NCBI RefSeq assembly: GCF_003670115.1
Contig: NZ_QQTY01000003.1
Location: 496,001 to 560,000 of the forward strand
DNA length: 64,000 bases
Source: Natronorubrum halophilum
GTDB lineage: Archaea; Halobacteriota; Halobacteria; Halobacteriales; Natrialbaceae
Direction of reading: 5' to 3'
The notes under the pieces are model-generated. The model was not told where the DNA came from, made no database searches, and was given only the letters and a program-made list of their open reading frames with translations. Both the position numbers and the translations under genes were made by a program. Shown here in pieces: positions 9,374-17,561 of this stretch (position 1 is the stretch's first letter; each line of letters opens with the position of its first letter).

Positions 9374-9730
9374 TCAGCGGATGTCATTCTCCGCACGGTG
9401 TTTGATGAACGGACGAATCCCGTTCTCACGGGCCTCTACCCAAATCCGCTGATCATTGTATCTCTTGTCTGCAAGATGAATATCGACTTCAGCCGCGTTA
9501 CGATTGAGCTCTCGAGAGGTCACGAAGATGCTCGTAGTAGGCGTGACCCAACGGTGTCCGGTCACGGACCGACGCGTGAATGAAGCTGCGAGCGCCCTCG
9601 TTAACAGCCAGATTTTGTGAGGTCCGAGATCTGTCTGTAAGTCCCAGTAGGCGTTTTCGTGCATCTCATAGCCACCCACACGATCCAACGATCTCTCCAC
9701 GTTGGTTCGATACGCCGAAATGTCAATCAC
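9374..9730 (-). pseudogene. IS5-family transposase remnant
   Basis: The translated C-terminal part contains HLADKRYNDQRIWVEARE followed by NGIRPFIKHR. This matches the ADKxYD...GIRPLIKHR block near the end of haloarchaeal IS5-type DDE transposases. The upstream part of the frame does not read as the expected DDE core, and the length of about 118 residues is far short of a full enzyme, so this is a decayed fragment. It marks the left edge of the AT-richer accessory stretch. Confidence 0.65.
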
Positions 9731-9774
9731 ACAAGATATATCTGAGTGGTCACGCGATCTTAGTCAACGAACAC

Positions 9775-10218
9775 TCATTTTCCGCAATAAGTACTGCTAA
9801 TTTCAATCATATCTTTACCACGCATGGTAATATATATTTCATCTTCCATCTCTGAGACCGAACTGCAAGTATTCTTGTAACGATATTCTTGCTCTATTGC
9901 CTCATTTGAAGCCGTTACAGAGTACTCTCCTGGGTTGAGAGCGTCTTCTTCAGTGATCGACGTTACAGACCCCTCTTGAGGCGCAGATAGTTCAAAGTCT
10001 TGCCCAAATACAGATTCTCCATCAGATTCTACTATGATCTCTACATTTTGCTTAGCGTCTGTTCGATTAATAACAGTAATATCGACGCCAGTATCCCTAT
10101 TTTGGATGATATCTAAACAGCCACTAAGCGATCCAGCAACGCTTATCCCGCTTATCTTGAGATATTGGCGTCGTAATATGATCTTCTTAGGAGCCCGCTG
10201 TAATATGGCACGTATCAT
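9775..10218 (-). CDS. Putative Tat lipoprotein, unknown function
   Basis: From the ATG at 10218 the protein has 147 residues. It begins with a twin-arginine-like segment (RRQYLKISG) and a short hydrophobic stretch ending in a lipobox (SLSGC). The mature part is about 110 residues with an Ig/beta-sandwich-like flavour: ITVINRTDAKQNVEIIV, then GEYSVTASNEA, then two late cysteines. Codon use is markedly AT-rich compared with flanking core genes. A TATATTTA box about 30 nt upstream of 10218 supports this leaderless start over a frame-extending one at 10308. It resembles in plan the lipoprotein at 38368-38793. Function unknown. Confidence 0.6.
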   Translation of the reverse strand: MIRAILQRAPKKIILRRQYLKISGISVAGSLSGCLDIIQNRDTGVDITVINRTDAKQNVEIIVESDGESVFGQDFELSAPQEGSVTSITEEDALNPGEYSVTASNEAIEQEYRYKNTCSSVSEMEDEIYITMRGKDMIEISSTYCGK

Positions 10219-10490
10219 AATCGTTTGTTGGCGTGTCCACGTAAATATAATTCTCGTCAGTACAGATGTACCATGCGAGAAATGGGATTTCGTGCGAACC
10301 AAAAACATTCTGAAGTTCTTTTAGATATATCGATGTTCATCTTGACTCCGTAAGCTTCATCCTGTGATGTTGGGGGCCGATAACTGGTATCCTGGAGATT
10401 AATACCCCATTCTAATGAGGAGAGTTCGTCCGGAAGTACAAGGAATAGAAAGATCGGCTGGCACAGAGTTCTACGTGTTGGCTTGGGCGC

Positions 10491-10697
10491 TCACCGGTAT
10501 CCACCGACGATGAGGAAGAGTCCATAGAGGATACCGAGTATGATAAACACACCACCGCTTATCCCATAGAGCTCTCCCGAGGTGTACTCGAGTTGATCGC
10601 CATATCTCATTATCCCCGCAGATACCAAGAGTGTCAGCCCCGACCCGGTGAGAACTGTTGCAACGTCGAACCCGAACGGGTTACCAATGTCAGCCAC
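10491..10697 (-). CDS. Small two-helix membrane protein
   Basis: A 68-residue protein with two hydrophobic segments, residues 12-30 and 45-65, joined by a polar loop (RYGDQLEYTSGEL). No family is recognised. Small proteins of this kind are common in haloarchaeal accessory regions. The start MADIGNPFGFD has no clear ribosome-binding site, consistent with a short-leader transcript. Confidence 0.5.
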   Translation of the reverse strand: MADIGNPFGFDVATVLTGSGLTLLVSAGIMRYGDQLEYTSGELYGISGGVFIILGILYGLFLIVGGYR

Positions 10698-10898
10698 ACT
10701 TCACATAACGCATTGATGATAAATAGAACTTCTGCTTGTAGAACTATTGAAGCAGACGATAAGCAGCCGTAGTGAACGTGGTTTTCACGCAAAAACACAT
10801 CTGAAAAATGGGGCTTCAACGGAGTCATTGGATGAGTCTGAACGCGACCATCTCGAGCACCCCTCGGCCCCGAGATACACACTGTCTCGGGTATACGG

Positions 10899-11672
10899 TC
10901 AGATTCCGGGCGTCTCCTCGATCCGAGGCACGCCATCGACGATGATCGTTTCGCCAACGATGTGCGACGAGGAGGGGCTCGCGAGGAACTGCGCGACGTC
11001 GGCGATCTCCGACGGGTGCGCGATCGAGCGATCGACCAAATCGCGGTCGATCTCCGCCGCGGAGACGCCCAGGTAGGACTCGACGGCTGGTACGGCGACG
11101 AACCCCGGAGCGATGCAGTTGACCCGGACATCGTCGCTCGCCCACTCGTCGGCGAGCGTCGTCGTGAGGTTGATCACGGCCGCCTTCGCGGCGCTGTAGT
11201 GGCTCAGCTGCGGCGTTCCCCGCCGGTTTGCGGCGCTCGAGAGTCCGAGGTTGATCACCGTTCCACCGCCCTCCTTGAGGAGATCGCCGGCGGCTTGCGT
11301 ACAGTGGTACGTGCCGTGGAGGTTGACGTCGATGACCGCCTTCCACTCCTCCTCCGGGATGTCATCGAACTCCGTTATGAACCTCGTGCCCGCGTTGTTT
11401 ACCAGCGTATCGATCGAGCCGAACGCTCCGGCCGTCGCCGTGACGAGTTCGTCGACGGCCTCGCGATCGGTCACGTCACACTCGACGGCGAGTGCGGTGC
11501 CGCCCGATTCCTCGATTCGCTCGGCGACGGGATCGACGTTCGTCCGGTCGCGGGAGCAGACTACGACGTTCGCCCCGTCGTCGGCGAACCGAGTAGCGAT
11601 CACTTCACCGATTCCACTCGAAGCTCCCGTGACGACGGCAGTCGTCCCGTCGACGCTGGATCGTCGGCTCAT
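10899..11672 (-). CDS. SDR-family NAD(P)-dependent oxidoreductase
   Basis: A 257-residue classical short-chain dehydrogenase. The cofactor motif TGASSGIG is at residues 15-22, NNAG is near residue 92, the catalytic Ser lies in the LGLSSA region, and YSAAK provides the Tyr and Lys. The C-terminal IIVDG strand is also typical. Enzymes of this length (FabG-like) interconvert alcohols and ketones. The substrate is unknown. It is divergent from the HTH-10 gene at 11849, and the two share a 176-bp promoter region. Confidence 0.9.
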   Translation of the reverse strand: MSRRSSVDGTTAVVTGASSGIGEVIATRFADDGANVVVCSRDRTNVDPVAERIEESGGTALAVECDVTDREAVDELVTATAGAFGSIDTLVNNAGTRFITEFDDIPEEEWKAVIDVNLHGTYHCTQAAGDLLKEGGGTVINLGLSSAANRRGTPQLSHYSAAKAAVINLTTTLADEWASDDVRVNCIAPGFVAVPAVESYLGVSAAEIDRDLVDRSIAHPSEIADVAQFLASPSSSHIVGETIIVDGVPRIEETPGI

Positions 11673-11848
11673 CTACGCCCCTCCGTATCCGATCTGATAG
11701 GGACGATACGTCGGCGGGTTCTCGCCCCCTCATACGCCTCGTTTTTCGGCTTCATTGTCGGTGTCCGTAGTAGTCCTGCAAACGGGATAACGACGCGCGG
11801 AAACCGGTTTCCGCATTTAAGCCGCTCCGCAGCCAACGTCGACGTGAT

Positions 11849-12484
11849 ATGGCTCACGTCCAATTGAAACTCGACGCTTCGGCGTCGACGGACTGGTTGG
11901 CCGATCTCTCGGCTACGCTTTCGGAAACCACGTTTAACGTCTTGGCGACCGTTCCGACGAACGAGGATCTGCTCGGGATCGTCGAAGTACGGACGCCGGA
12001 TGGCGAATCCCTCGTTCGCTCCATCGAAGAGACACCGCAGGTGCACTCCTGCGAAGTGATTCACGCCGACGATCAGGTGGTCTTATTCCAATTCAGGAGC
12101 GAAATGACGGAGTCATACGAGGTGCTTCTCACATCGGAAACCGTCCCGCAGTACCCCGTGGCTCTTCAAGACGGGTGGTTTTCCGCTCAACTGACGGCTT
12201 CGCAAGAGCAGCTGTCGGAGTACGTCGAGACGCTCTCGGAGATCGGTATTCCGTACGAGATCGTGTCGTTGGTCCACTCGTAAGACTCGAGTGAAGTGCT
12301 CACGGAGCGTCAATGGCAGGTCGTTACCGAAGCGGTTGCGCGCGGGTACTACGACACTCCTCGGGAGTGTACGCTCGCCGAGCTCGCGGAGACGTTCGAC
12401 GTCGATAAATCGGCGGTGAGCAAATTGCTCCAGCGGGCCGAACGCCGCCTCGTCAAGAAGTTCGTCACCGAGGCGGCCCCGTAG
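11849..12484 (+). pseudogene. HTH-10 (Bat-like) regulator interrupted by one in-frame stop
   Basis: The N-terminal sensor half (144 residues, to GIPYEIVSLVHS) ends at TAA 12281-12283. The same frame resumes immediately as DSSEV followed by LTERQWQVVTEAVARGYY and the full helix-turn-helix (LAELAETFDVDKSAVSKLLQRAERRL), ending at 12484. There is no frameshift: removing the single stop gives a normal protein of about 211 residues. A TATA box near 11815 places the start at 11849. Options are a recent nonsense mutation, two separately translated halves (a GTG at 12296 could start the DNA-binding part), read-through, or a sequencing error. Divergent from the SDR gene, its probable target. Confidence 0.85.
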
Positions 12485-12894
12485 CTCGGACAACCCACGA
12501 CGCCAAAGTCGAATCGCCGTCCCTCGCCTCTCCTGCCATCAGAACGAACAGCCCGTCGTCGACCGGGTAGGGGCCAGAACTTGGCGCTCGAATTCGATAA
12601 AGTCGGTCGACAACGCGGGGCCCGTGGTGATCGGTGAACGCCGGCCGAACAGCTGATCTCTCGGGCGTGGGAGGCGATCAGTCGAGCGCCTCGAGATCGG
12701 TAACAGTCAGGTCCACCGGTTCGGCTGACGCTCGCACCTTTGTTCCGATCGATGCCGGAACTCGACGGTCCATCGAAAATCCAGCAGGCGATCGAACCGA
12801 AACTGTACCGAGACACTCCTTTCAGGCAGCTATGCGGTCATTCGCGTATGTTTGACTAAAGGGTTAAATAAGATAGCGACATACATTCAACCGG
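12485..12894. other. Intergenic, promoter of the ArsR operon at right end
   Basis: No domain-bearing frame is present in these 410 bases. Near the right end TTAAATAA (about 12864-12871) lies 24-31 nt before the ArsR start and is the likely TATA element. Confidence 0.5.
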
Positions 12895-12903
12895 ATGGTT
12901 GAA
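12886..12903. promoter_or_regulatory. Palindrome over the ArsR start codon (putative operator)
   Basis: TTCAACC-GGAT-GGTTGAA is a perfect 7-bp inverted repeat with a 4-bp spacer. The ATG of the ArsR gene (12895) sits inside it. Together with the upstream TATA element, this position would allow autorepression by blocking initiation. Confidence 0.6.
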
Positions 12904-13233
12904 CGACTACCGAACGATCCGGACCTCGACGCGATTTTCGGGGCGCTGGCCCACCCGACTCGACGGGCGCTCATCGAGCAACTGGCCGGCGGTCCCGAGA
13001 GCGTCGGCGATCTAGCCGAGCCTCACGACATGTCCTTGGCGGCGGTGTCGAAGCACCTGCAAGTGCTCGAGGACGCGAACCTCATCGAGGTCGAGAAGGA
13101 CGGTCGCGTACGCCGCTGTCACCTGGACGGCGCGCCGCTTTCCGACGCCTTCGACTGGCTGACCCGGTACCGCGTGTTCTGGGAGGATCGATTCGACGCG
13201 CTCGCAGACCATCTGGAGGACGAAGACCAATGA
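12895..13233 (+). CDS. ArsR-family winged-helix regulator
   Basis: The 112-residue protein has the ArsR core: IFGALAHPTRRALIEQLAGG, VGDLAEPHDMSLAAVSKHLQVLEDANLIEVEKDGR (recognition helix) and a C-terminal dimer helix with YRVFWEDRFDALADHL. This subgroup has no metal-binding cysteines and usually accompanies SRPBCC (AHSA1) proteins, as here. The stop overlaps the next start by four bases. The palindrome over its own start codon suggests autoregulation of the three-gene operon. Confidence 0.92.
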   Translation: MVERLPNDPDLDAIFGALAHPTRRALIEQLAGGPESVGDLAEPHDMSLAAVSKHLQVLEDANLIEVEKDGRVRRCHLDGAPLSDAFDWLTRYRVFWEDRFDALADHLEDEDQ

Positions 13234-13739
13234 CAGACCACGAGACGGCCGACGAAACCGAGTTCGAACCGAGCGAGTACGACCTGACCATCGAGCGAAC
13301 GTTCGACGCGCCGCGCGAGCGCGTCTGGGAGGCTTGGACCGACCCCGAGCAGGTGGCTCAGTGGTGGGGTCCGAAGGGGTTCACCGTACCCAACTGCGAG
13401 ATGGACGTGCGGCCGGGCGGATCCTTCAGTATCGACATGGAAGCCCCCGACGGGACCATCTACCCGGACGAAGGGGTCTTCCACGAGGTCGACGAACCCG
13501 AGCGACTCGTCGTCACCAGCCGCGCATTCGAGGACGACGACGGCGACTTCCAGCTCGAGGTTCGCCAGACTGTCACCTTCGCTGACCGCGACGGCGCGAC
13601 GGAACTCACACTCGAGGCGGAGGTCCTCACGGCCACGCCCGAAGTGGCCGAGGCGATCGACGGGATGGAGCAGGGATGGAGCGAGAGCCTAGACAAGCTC
13701 GAGGCGTACGTCGGCCAGTCGGCGAGTGATGCGAAGTGA
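13230..13739 (+). CDS. SRPBCC / AHSA1-type ligand-binding protein
   Basis: 169 residues with the START-like fold of the activator-of-Hsp90 (AHSA1) family: LTIERTFDAPRERVWEAWTDPEQVAQWWGPKGF at residues 20-52, then VRPGGSFSIDM, GVFHEVDEPERLV, and the C-terminal helix GMEQGWSESLDKLEAYV. Proteins of this kind bind hydrophobic ligands in a central cavity. Their exact role in ArsR-linked operons is not established. It overlaps both neighbours (ATGA at the start, GTGA at the end). Confidence 0.9.
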   Translation: MTDHETADETEFEPSEYDLTIERTFDAPRERVWEAWTDPEQVAQWWGPKGFTVPNCEMDVRPGGSFSIDMEAPDGTIYPDEGVFHEVDEPERLVVTSRAFEDDDGDFQLEVRQTVTFADRDGATELTLEAEVLTATPEVAEAIDGMEQGWSESLDKLEAYVGQSASDAK

Positions 13740-14380
13740 CGGCCATCACGGCGAACATCTCGACGTCGCTGGACGGCTACGTCGCCGGACCGAACGACGG
13801 TCCCGAGAATCCGCTTGGAGACGCCGGAGAGCGACTCCACGAGTGGGTCTACGGCCTCGAGAGTTGGCGCGAGGTCCACGATCTCGACGGCGGCGAATCC
13901 GGTCGGGATGACGAGATACTCGAGGAGTCGACCGAAAACGTGGGTGCCGTCGTGATGGGGCGGCGGATGTTCAGCAACGACGACGGTCCGTGGGGTGACG
14001 ACCCGTTCGAGGGGCACTGGGGCGAGGATCCGCCCTTCGGCGTGCCGGTGTTCGTCCTCACTCACCACGCTCGAGAGCCGCTCGAGATGGACGGCGGAAC
14101 CACGTTTACCTTCGTAACCGACGGTATCGAGAGCGCCGTAGCGCACGCGATGGAGGCTGCGGGCGACCGGGACGTCTCGGTGGCGGGTGGGGCACGCACC
14201 ATCCAGCAGACTCTCGAGGCGGGGTTGCTCGACGAGCTACAGCTACACCTAGTACCCGTGTTACTGGGCGACGGAATCCGCCTGTTCGAACGATCGGATG
14301 GCGAGCAACGAGAACTGGAACGCACGAGGGTAGTCGAGTCCCCGAACGTCACCCACCTCCGGTACCGAATCACGGAGTAA
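13736..14380 (+). CDS. Dihydrofolate-reductase-like (RibD C-terminal) protein
   Basis: 214 residues related to the RibD C-terminal / YyaP-YwjB group of the DHFR superfamily: ITANISTSLDGYVAGPND at the start, VVMGRRMF, the nucleotide-binding stretch DVSVAGGARTIQQTLEAGLLDE, and a final ELQLHLVPVLLGDGIRLFE. It probably reduces a pteridine- or pyrimidine-like substrate with NADPH, but the true substrate is unknown. The start is the GTG that overlaps the preceding TGA stop. Third gene of the ArsR operon. Confidence 0.88.
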   Translation: MTAITANISTSLDGYVAGPNDGPENPLGDAGERLHEWVYGLESWREVHDLDGGESGRDDEILEESTENVGAVVMGRRMFSNDDGPWGDDPFEGHWGEDPPFGVPVFVLTHHAREPLEMDGGTTFTFVTDGIESAVAHAMEAAGDRDVSVAGGARTIQQTLEAGLLDELQLHLVPVLLGDGIRLFERSDGEQRELERTRVVESPNVTHLRYRITE

Positions 14381-14691
14381 TAGCATGAACGCAGTACGAC
14401 GAAGGTGATCGATAGAAACGCCGACCGAGGGGTGGAGCCGGTGACGGACACCACGACGAGCGACGTACGACCGCGAGTCGCGTGCTCGAGGCACCACCCA
14501 ACGGCGTTATTGAAATCCTATTCTTCGGCTGTGTTTTAGCGTGAAACACACGCTCACTATACGTGAGAAGTGAACGGCGGAATCTCTATCAGTTATCGAT
14601 GATGTTCGTTGAGCCGTGCTGCATATACAGCGCGCTAGCGCGCTCTCTTCTTGAATAGAGGCTATTTAAGAATCACAGGTAATGAAGAGAG
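14381..14691. other. Intergenic region before the EamA gene
   Basis: No gene seen. It holds the palindrome at 14629-14644 and a TATTTA box at 14663-14668 placed for a leaderless start at 14692. A CTATCAGTT segment near 14587 resembles one near 15333 on the other side of the EamA gene. Confidence 0.45.
14629..14644. promoter_or_regulatory. Perfect 16-bp palindrome upstream of the EamA gene
   Basis: AGCGCGCTAGCGCGCT is fully self-complementary and lies about 20 bp upstream of the TATA-like box of the downstream gene. That is the region where haloarchaeal activators or TFB/BRE elements act. It is a candidate operator, or a chance GC-rich palindrome. Confidence 0.4.
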
Positions 14692-15150
14692 ATGTTTTTC
14701 AGTGGTGATGCAAATTGTACACTGATGGGTTTCCCCGAGACAGATTCGGCTGTTTTCTTTGGTACGGTTACAATGGTCACGTGGGGTATCTGGGTAGTCT
14801 TGGGCAACGCTGCGTCGGAGTCCATCGACCCGAGGACGGCCGCCGCGATCTCCTATCTCGTTGCGGGACCTCTCGCGCTCGGATTCATCCTCGTTTCAGA
14901 CGCATCGCTCGCCGTTACTGCGAGGGGAGGACTGCTCGCTGGCACGGCCGGATTGTTCACCGGAATAGGACTTATTTCGATGTACGTCGGCCTCTCCGGA
15001 GGGTCAACAACAATCGTCTCTACTCTCGGTGCGATGTACTTTGTTATCGCGGCCATCATCGGTATGGTCGTCCTCGGAGACGACGTTACGATAACGAGAC
15101 TTGCCGGGATAGCGTTCGCAGTTATTGGGGTCGTCTTGGTTACCCGATAG
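14692..15150 (+). CDS. Half-size EamA/DMT-family transporter
   Basis: 152 residues with five hydrophobic segments covering one EamA domain, typical of 'small' drug/metabolite transporters that dimerise. Full-length family members have two such domains. Recognisable stretches are TWGIWVVLGNAAS, ISYLVAGPLALGF, GLSGGSTTIVSTLGAMYFVIAAI and LAGIAFAVIGVVLV. A TATA box 24-29 nt before 14692 supports that start. The ATG at 14725 (MGFPETDSAV) would also give a complete domain. Substrate unknown. Confidence 0.75.
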   Translation: MFFSGDANCTLMGFPETDSAVFFGTVTMVTWGIWVVLGNAASESIDPRTAAAISYLVAGPLALGFILVSDASLAVTARGGLLAGTAGLFTGIGLISMYVGLSGGSTTIVSTLGAMYFVIAAIIGMVVLGDDVTITRLAGIAFAVIGVVLVTR

Positions 15151-15455
15151 ATCTGCCCGACGCAATTGTTGGGCATGGGATAGTACTCCCAAAAACGTGA
15201 GTCAAGGCGTGCCTTCCGTTCGGAAGAATAAACGAGTTCCCCTCAAAACGTTGTTCTTAGTAGTGAAGGTATTTTCAAAGTGGTTTTTTGTTGACTTCCG
15301 CGGCAACTGCGTATGCTCATTGACCGACGAGATCCCTATCAGTTCGAAATGATGTTTTGAACGGCGTATGAGATCCTGGGCGCGTATCTCGCACGAGATA
15401 TCGTCGGTATCATCGACCGGTACAGAGTCAGTGTTTATACCAGTTCGCCTCTATT
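15151..15455. other. Intergenic, AT-rich
   Basis: No gene seen. GTTTATAC near 15431-15438 is a plausible TATA box for the next gene. Confidence 0.4.
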
Positions 15456-15902
15456 ATGACTGGTATGTCATCACGAGTAACCGGATTTGAGGAAACGTTC
15501 TGGAAGCGTCATTCGAATCCAAAGAGCGGATGGAGTCGGACCATACTACTCCCAGCCATCCTATACGCGATTTATCATCGCAGTTGGAAGGTAGCGATAG
15601 CAGCCGTGATATTCACCGTAATTAATCCACTACTGTTCGATCCCCCTAAGGACAACGACGCGTGGATGACTCGTGTTGTCCTCGCTGAGCAATGGTGGAA
15701 GAAAGAAGGTCATGGATTCATAGGTCTTTCGTATCCAAACGTTCTTACTGTAGTGAACATTCCAACGACAATCTACGCAATCGTAGCGGCATACCGCAAG
15801 AAACCAGTTCAGTTAGCACTTGCTGGAGGGGCGTCTATGTTCCTAAAATTCTGGTACGTAGCCGAACTTGTGCGCGAGTATGAAGCCGAGAACAAAAACT
15901 GA
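15456..15902 (+). CDS. DUF6653-type small membrane protein
   Basis: 148 residues with three hydrophobic stretches (about residues 30-42, 47-61 and 96-112) and conserved-looking blocks FEETFWKRHSNPKSGWSR, NDAWMTRVVLAEQWW and FLKFWYVAELV. A paralogue lies at 56002-56439, where the same blocks recur but one Trp codon has become a stop. I recall this layout from uncharacterised haloarchaeal and bacterial proteins annotated DUF6653, and no function is known to me. A TATA box near 15435 fits starts at 15456 or 15465 (MSSRVTG). Confidence 0.7.
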   Translation: MTGMSSRVTGFEETFWKRHSNPKSGWSRTILLPAILYAIYHRSWKVAIAAVIFTVINPLLFDPPKDNDAWMTRVVLAEQWWKKEGHGFIGLSYPNVLTVVNIPTTIYAIVAAYRKKPVQLALAGGASMFLKFWYVAELVREYEAENKN

Positions 15903-15960
15903 TGAATACCTTCGAAGAGACTTGCTGACTACACCCTCTGTATCTTGCACGGGCGTCTTA

Positions 15961-16060
15961 CAGCGGTAGCGTGGCGAAAGCCACCCGTTTACGTGTGGGA
16001 TGAAGCCGACAACTGGGAATCTATCCACGTTCGTAGCCACGGCTGGTGGTTGATGATTGC
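15961..16060 (+). mobile_element. Possible right-end/terminal segment of an IS200/IS605 element
   Basis: The stretch with GCGAAAGCCACCC, GTGTGGGATGAAGCCGAC and small stem potential resembles, from memory, the conserved tail found after TnpB genes of haloarchaeal IS200/IS605 elements, where guide RNAs of TnpB are encoded. No tnpB lies beside it. It directly precedes the broken tnpA at 16098, so it may be a solo end left by deletion. Confidence 0.3.
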
Positions 16061-16097
16061 GTAACATCTTTAGGTGGATCGTTTCTATATACTGACA

Positions 16098-16375
16098 ATG
16101 CCTCGTGGGTTCGACAGGGAACGTACAAATGTCGACAAACTCCAGTACCACTTCATCTGGTGCCCGAAGTCAAGCAAAGCGTAGCTTTGCGTACCTCGCG
16201 GGATCTTCGATCCCGCTCAGTACCGCAAGTCGGTACTCGAAGGCGAGGTACGTGACCGTCTGGAAGAACTCATCGAGGCGAAAGTCGATGAACTCAACCT
16301 CGAAATCTTGGAGTTGGCGATTCGCCCCGATCACGTACACTTGTTCATTACGGGCGACCCAACTCTCGCCCCGAA
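16098..16375 (+). pseudogene. IS200-family transposase (TnpA, Y1) remnant
   Basis: The frame opens with MPRGFDRERTNVDKLQYHF-IWCPK, the usual N-terminus of archaeal IS200 TnpA. After a 51-bp insertion carrying a TAG stop (16182-16184), the same frame resumes with YRKSVLEGEVRDRLEELIEA and reaches the HUH metal motif HVHLF. The catalytic Tyr region is missing because the sequence passes into an unrelated gene fragment at about 16373. It is dead by both stop and truncation. Confidence 0.85.
16170..16220. repeat. 51-bp double-hairpin (REP-like) insertion inside tnpA
   Basis: The 51 bases between codons for the conserved Lys and Tyr of tnpA hold two perfect stems: GCAAAG/CTTTGC (16174-16190) and GCGGGATC-TTC-GATCCCGC (16198-16216). 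The length is a multiple of three, so the reading frame is kept apart from the stop it introduces. Similar small stems occur at 19243-19261. Confidence 0.75.
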
Positions 16376-16621
16376 CCCGCCGAGTACCGTCAGCGGTTTA
16401 TCGACGAGCGCTTCGCCACGAGGAGCGTGCTGGTCGACGGCTTCCTCGCCGGATTCTGGAGCGTCCACGAGGAGCGCGGTCGCGCCGCGCTGGTCGTCGA
16501 GCCGTTCGAATCGCTGTCCGACGAGGACCGTATCGCTCTGGCCGAGGAGGGAAGCCGACTGCTCCCCTTCGTCGCTGGCGACGTGGAAACAGAGGGCGTC
16601 GAATTCTCCGACCTGACGTGA
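16373..16621 (+). pseudogene. C-terminal fragment of a winged-helix DNA-glycosylase-like (AlkZ-type) gene
   Basis: Reading from GAA at 16373 gives EPAEYRQRFIDERFA, VLVDGFLAGFWSV, ALVVEPFESLSDEDR and EGSRLLPFVAGD, ending at the TGA at 16621. This matches the last 80 or so residues of winged-helix DNA-binding (AlkZ/YcaQ-like) proteins. Everything upstream has been replaced by the IS200 remnant. The codon bias is that of a normal GC-rich haloarchaeal gene, so it is a broken resident gene, not part of the element. Confidence 0.7.
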
Positions 16622-16685
16622 CCGTCCGTCCCCGACGTACTTTGTCGGGAATCGTATCGAGGGACGACCTTGTACTGTCTCGAGG

Positions 16686-17113
16686 TCAGTTCTGAGCCGT
16701 GCCGGTCGTTCGTCGAAGTTGATCCCAACTCGTATACCCTCTCACGAGCAGGTAGGCGACGACGAGGGCGATCGTGAGTGCGCGTCGACGGCGACCGTCA
16801 CCGTCGCTCCCGCTGCGTCGCTCGCGAAGATGGCGAGGTAGAGCGCAGTCGCGGCTTTGTGAAAGATTACCAGCTCCCAGACGCCGGGATACTGGTGCGG
16901 TCGATACGCGAGCAACACGAAGAGCCCGGCGAAAACCAGAAACCCGAACATCTGCCAGGTAGCAGCGACGGCGGCGTCCGCCCTGGTCGATTGGATGGAT
17001 GCTGCGGCGGCCGCGAACGAGAGTACCGCGCCGAGTGCGGTAAGTACTAACAGCCCGGACGCCACACGCCGTTTCCACCTCGGAACGCCATTGAACGTAT
17101 CGGTCTGTGACAT
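16686..17113 (-). pseudogene. Four-helix membrane protein with a C-terminal frameshift
   Basis: From the ATG at 17113 (MSQTDTFNGVPRWKRR) the frame gives three clear hydrophobic segments, but after VTVAVDA it turns into a low-quality tail that stops at 16742. In another frame the continuation reads LTIALVVAYLLVRGYTSWDQL and stops at 16686, supplying the fourth helix. A two-base insertion, or one-base loss, near 16775 explains both. No family is recognised. Confidence 0.6.
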
Positions 17114-17296
17114 CTTTCTCGAGAGGAAGGACACCGAGCCAGCCGATATAGCTATGTTCGATGAACACGGCTCGGGAGAAAGTCCGGTTCGCCGTCGCCT
17201 CGTTCGCGTCCAACTCGGCTGCGAACCGAGGAAGCAAGCACCAGTAACGTGTACCGGGGCTCTGAACGCGCGCCGTCTATCGGAGAGGGCCCCGAC

Positions 17297-17561
17297 TACA
17301 ATAGGTACAACGTTTGAAATAGGTAGGATAGGTGCAATAAGTACAATCGATTGGAGAGGATTCGCCGAAGTAGGCGATCAAATAGATGAAGTAGCCAAAG
17401 TAAACGCGTTAGGGGAAATAGTTGGAGAAGGTACAATAGGTGGTATGGCTCGAATAGGACGAATAACTGTAACAGGTAGCTCAGGCACAATAGGTAGAAT
17501 AGCTATACGCGACGTTTCAGACGGGGCAGTTGTGATAGGTTCTGTGGGGTGGGTAGGACCA
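17297..17561. repeat. Loose, partly phased ATAGG repeats upstream of the main array
   Basis: At least eight copies of the ATAGG/ATAGGT word and related ATAG words occur here, several at multiples of 9 bp, in DNA clearly richer in A+T than the flanks. They appear to be degenerated units of the array that follows. Confidence 0.65.
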
